5,825 nt of DNA from an uncultured Catenibacterium sp. (GTDB lineage Bacteria; Bacillota_I; Bacilli_A; Erysipelotrichales; Coprobacillaceae): positions 1 to 5,825 of the forward strand of contig NZ_CAAFOM010000151.1 in assembly GCF_900764565.1 (NCBI RefSeq), written 5' to 3'. The notes beneath the pieces are model-generated. The model was not told where the DNA came from. It ran no database searches and saw only the letters and a list, made by a program, of their open reading frames with translations. Positions 5,817 through 5,825 of this stretch are shown piece by piece. Made by a program: the position numbers and the translations under genes. Positions within the stretch are counted from its first letter, which is position 1. Each line of letters starts with the position of its first letter.

Positions 5817-5825
5817 AAAATTGAA

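Noticed and set aside
5784..5821. TTGACA at 5784-5789 as a -35 promoter box
   Set aside because: It is part of the 5' arm of the carAB terminator stem and no -10 box lies 16-18 bases downstream; the nearest A/T-rich candidate (TAAAAT, 5816-5821) is 26 bases away.

Overview
The window is AT-rich bacterial DNA with all genes on the + strand, compact spacing, strong AGGAGG-type ribosome binding sites and U-tailed hairpin terminators. Leucine is mostly TTA. This points to a low-GC Bacillota; the protein style would suit an Erysipelotrichia-like gut bacterium, but that placement is an inference and not shown by a marker gene.

Layout. (1) Positions 1-294 hold the 3' end of a threonine ammonia-lyase gene, cut by the window edge, whose visible part is mainly its C-terminal ACT domain; a clean intrinsic terminator follows at 295-321. 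(2) Positions 381-1247 hold a ROK-family sugar kinase without the usual zinc-binding cysteine motif. (3) Positions 1248-1473 form a 226-base regulatory leader with a good promoter, a 29-codon ORF with its own ribosome binding site, a very U-rich stretch inside that ORF, and a terminator hairpin that starts two bases after the ORF's stop codon. (4) Positions 1474-5740 hold carA and carB, the two subunits of glutamine-dependent carbamoyl-phosphate synthetase, separated by one base. (5) Positions 5752-5816 hold two hairpins in a row, the second an intrinsic terminator, closing the operon.

How it works together. CarA releases ammonia from glutamine, and CarB combines it with bicarbonate and two ATP to make carbamoyl phosphate, the precursor of pyrimidines and arginine. 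The most interesting part is the leader before carA. Its architecture (short translated ORF, U-rich region, terminator immediately after) resembles the UTP-sensing, translation-coupled attenuator of enterobacterial pyrBI and not the PyrR-bound leaders familiar from Bacillus. I see no PyrR-type binding element and no convincing competing antiterminator. If correct, UTP shortage would pause RNA polymerase in the U-rich stretch, let the ribosome catch up and cover the terminator's 5' arm, and so turn carAB on. The architecture is visible; the mechanism is inference. CarB also shows by-eye changes at several nucleotide-effector positions of its C-terminal allosteric domain, so regulation of the enzyme itself may differ from E. 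coli.
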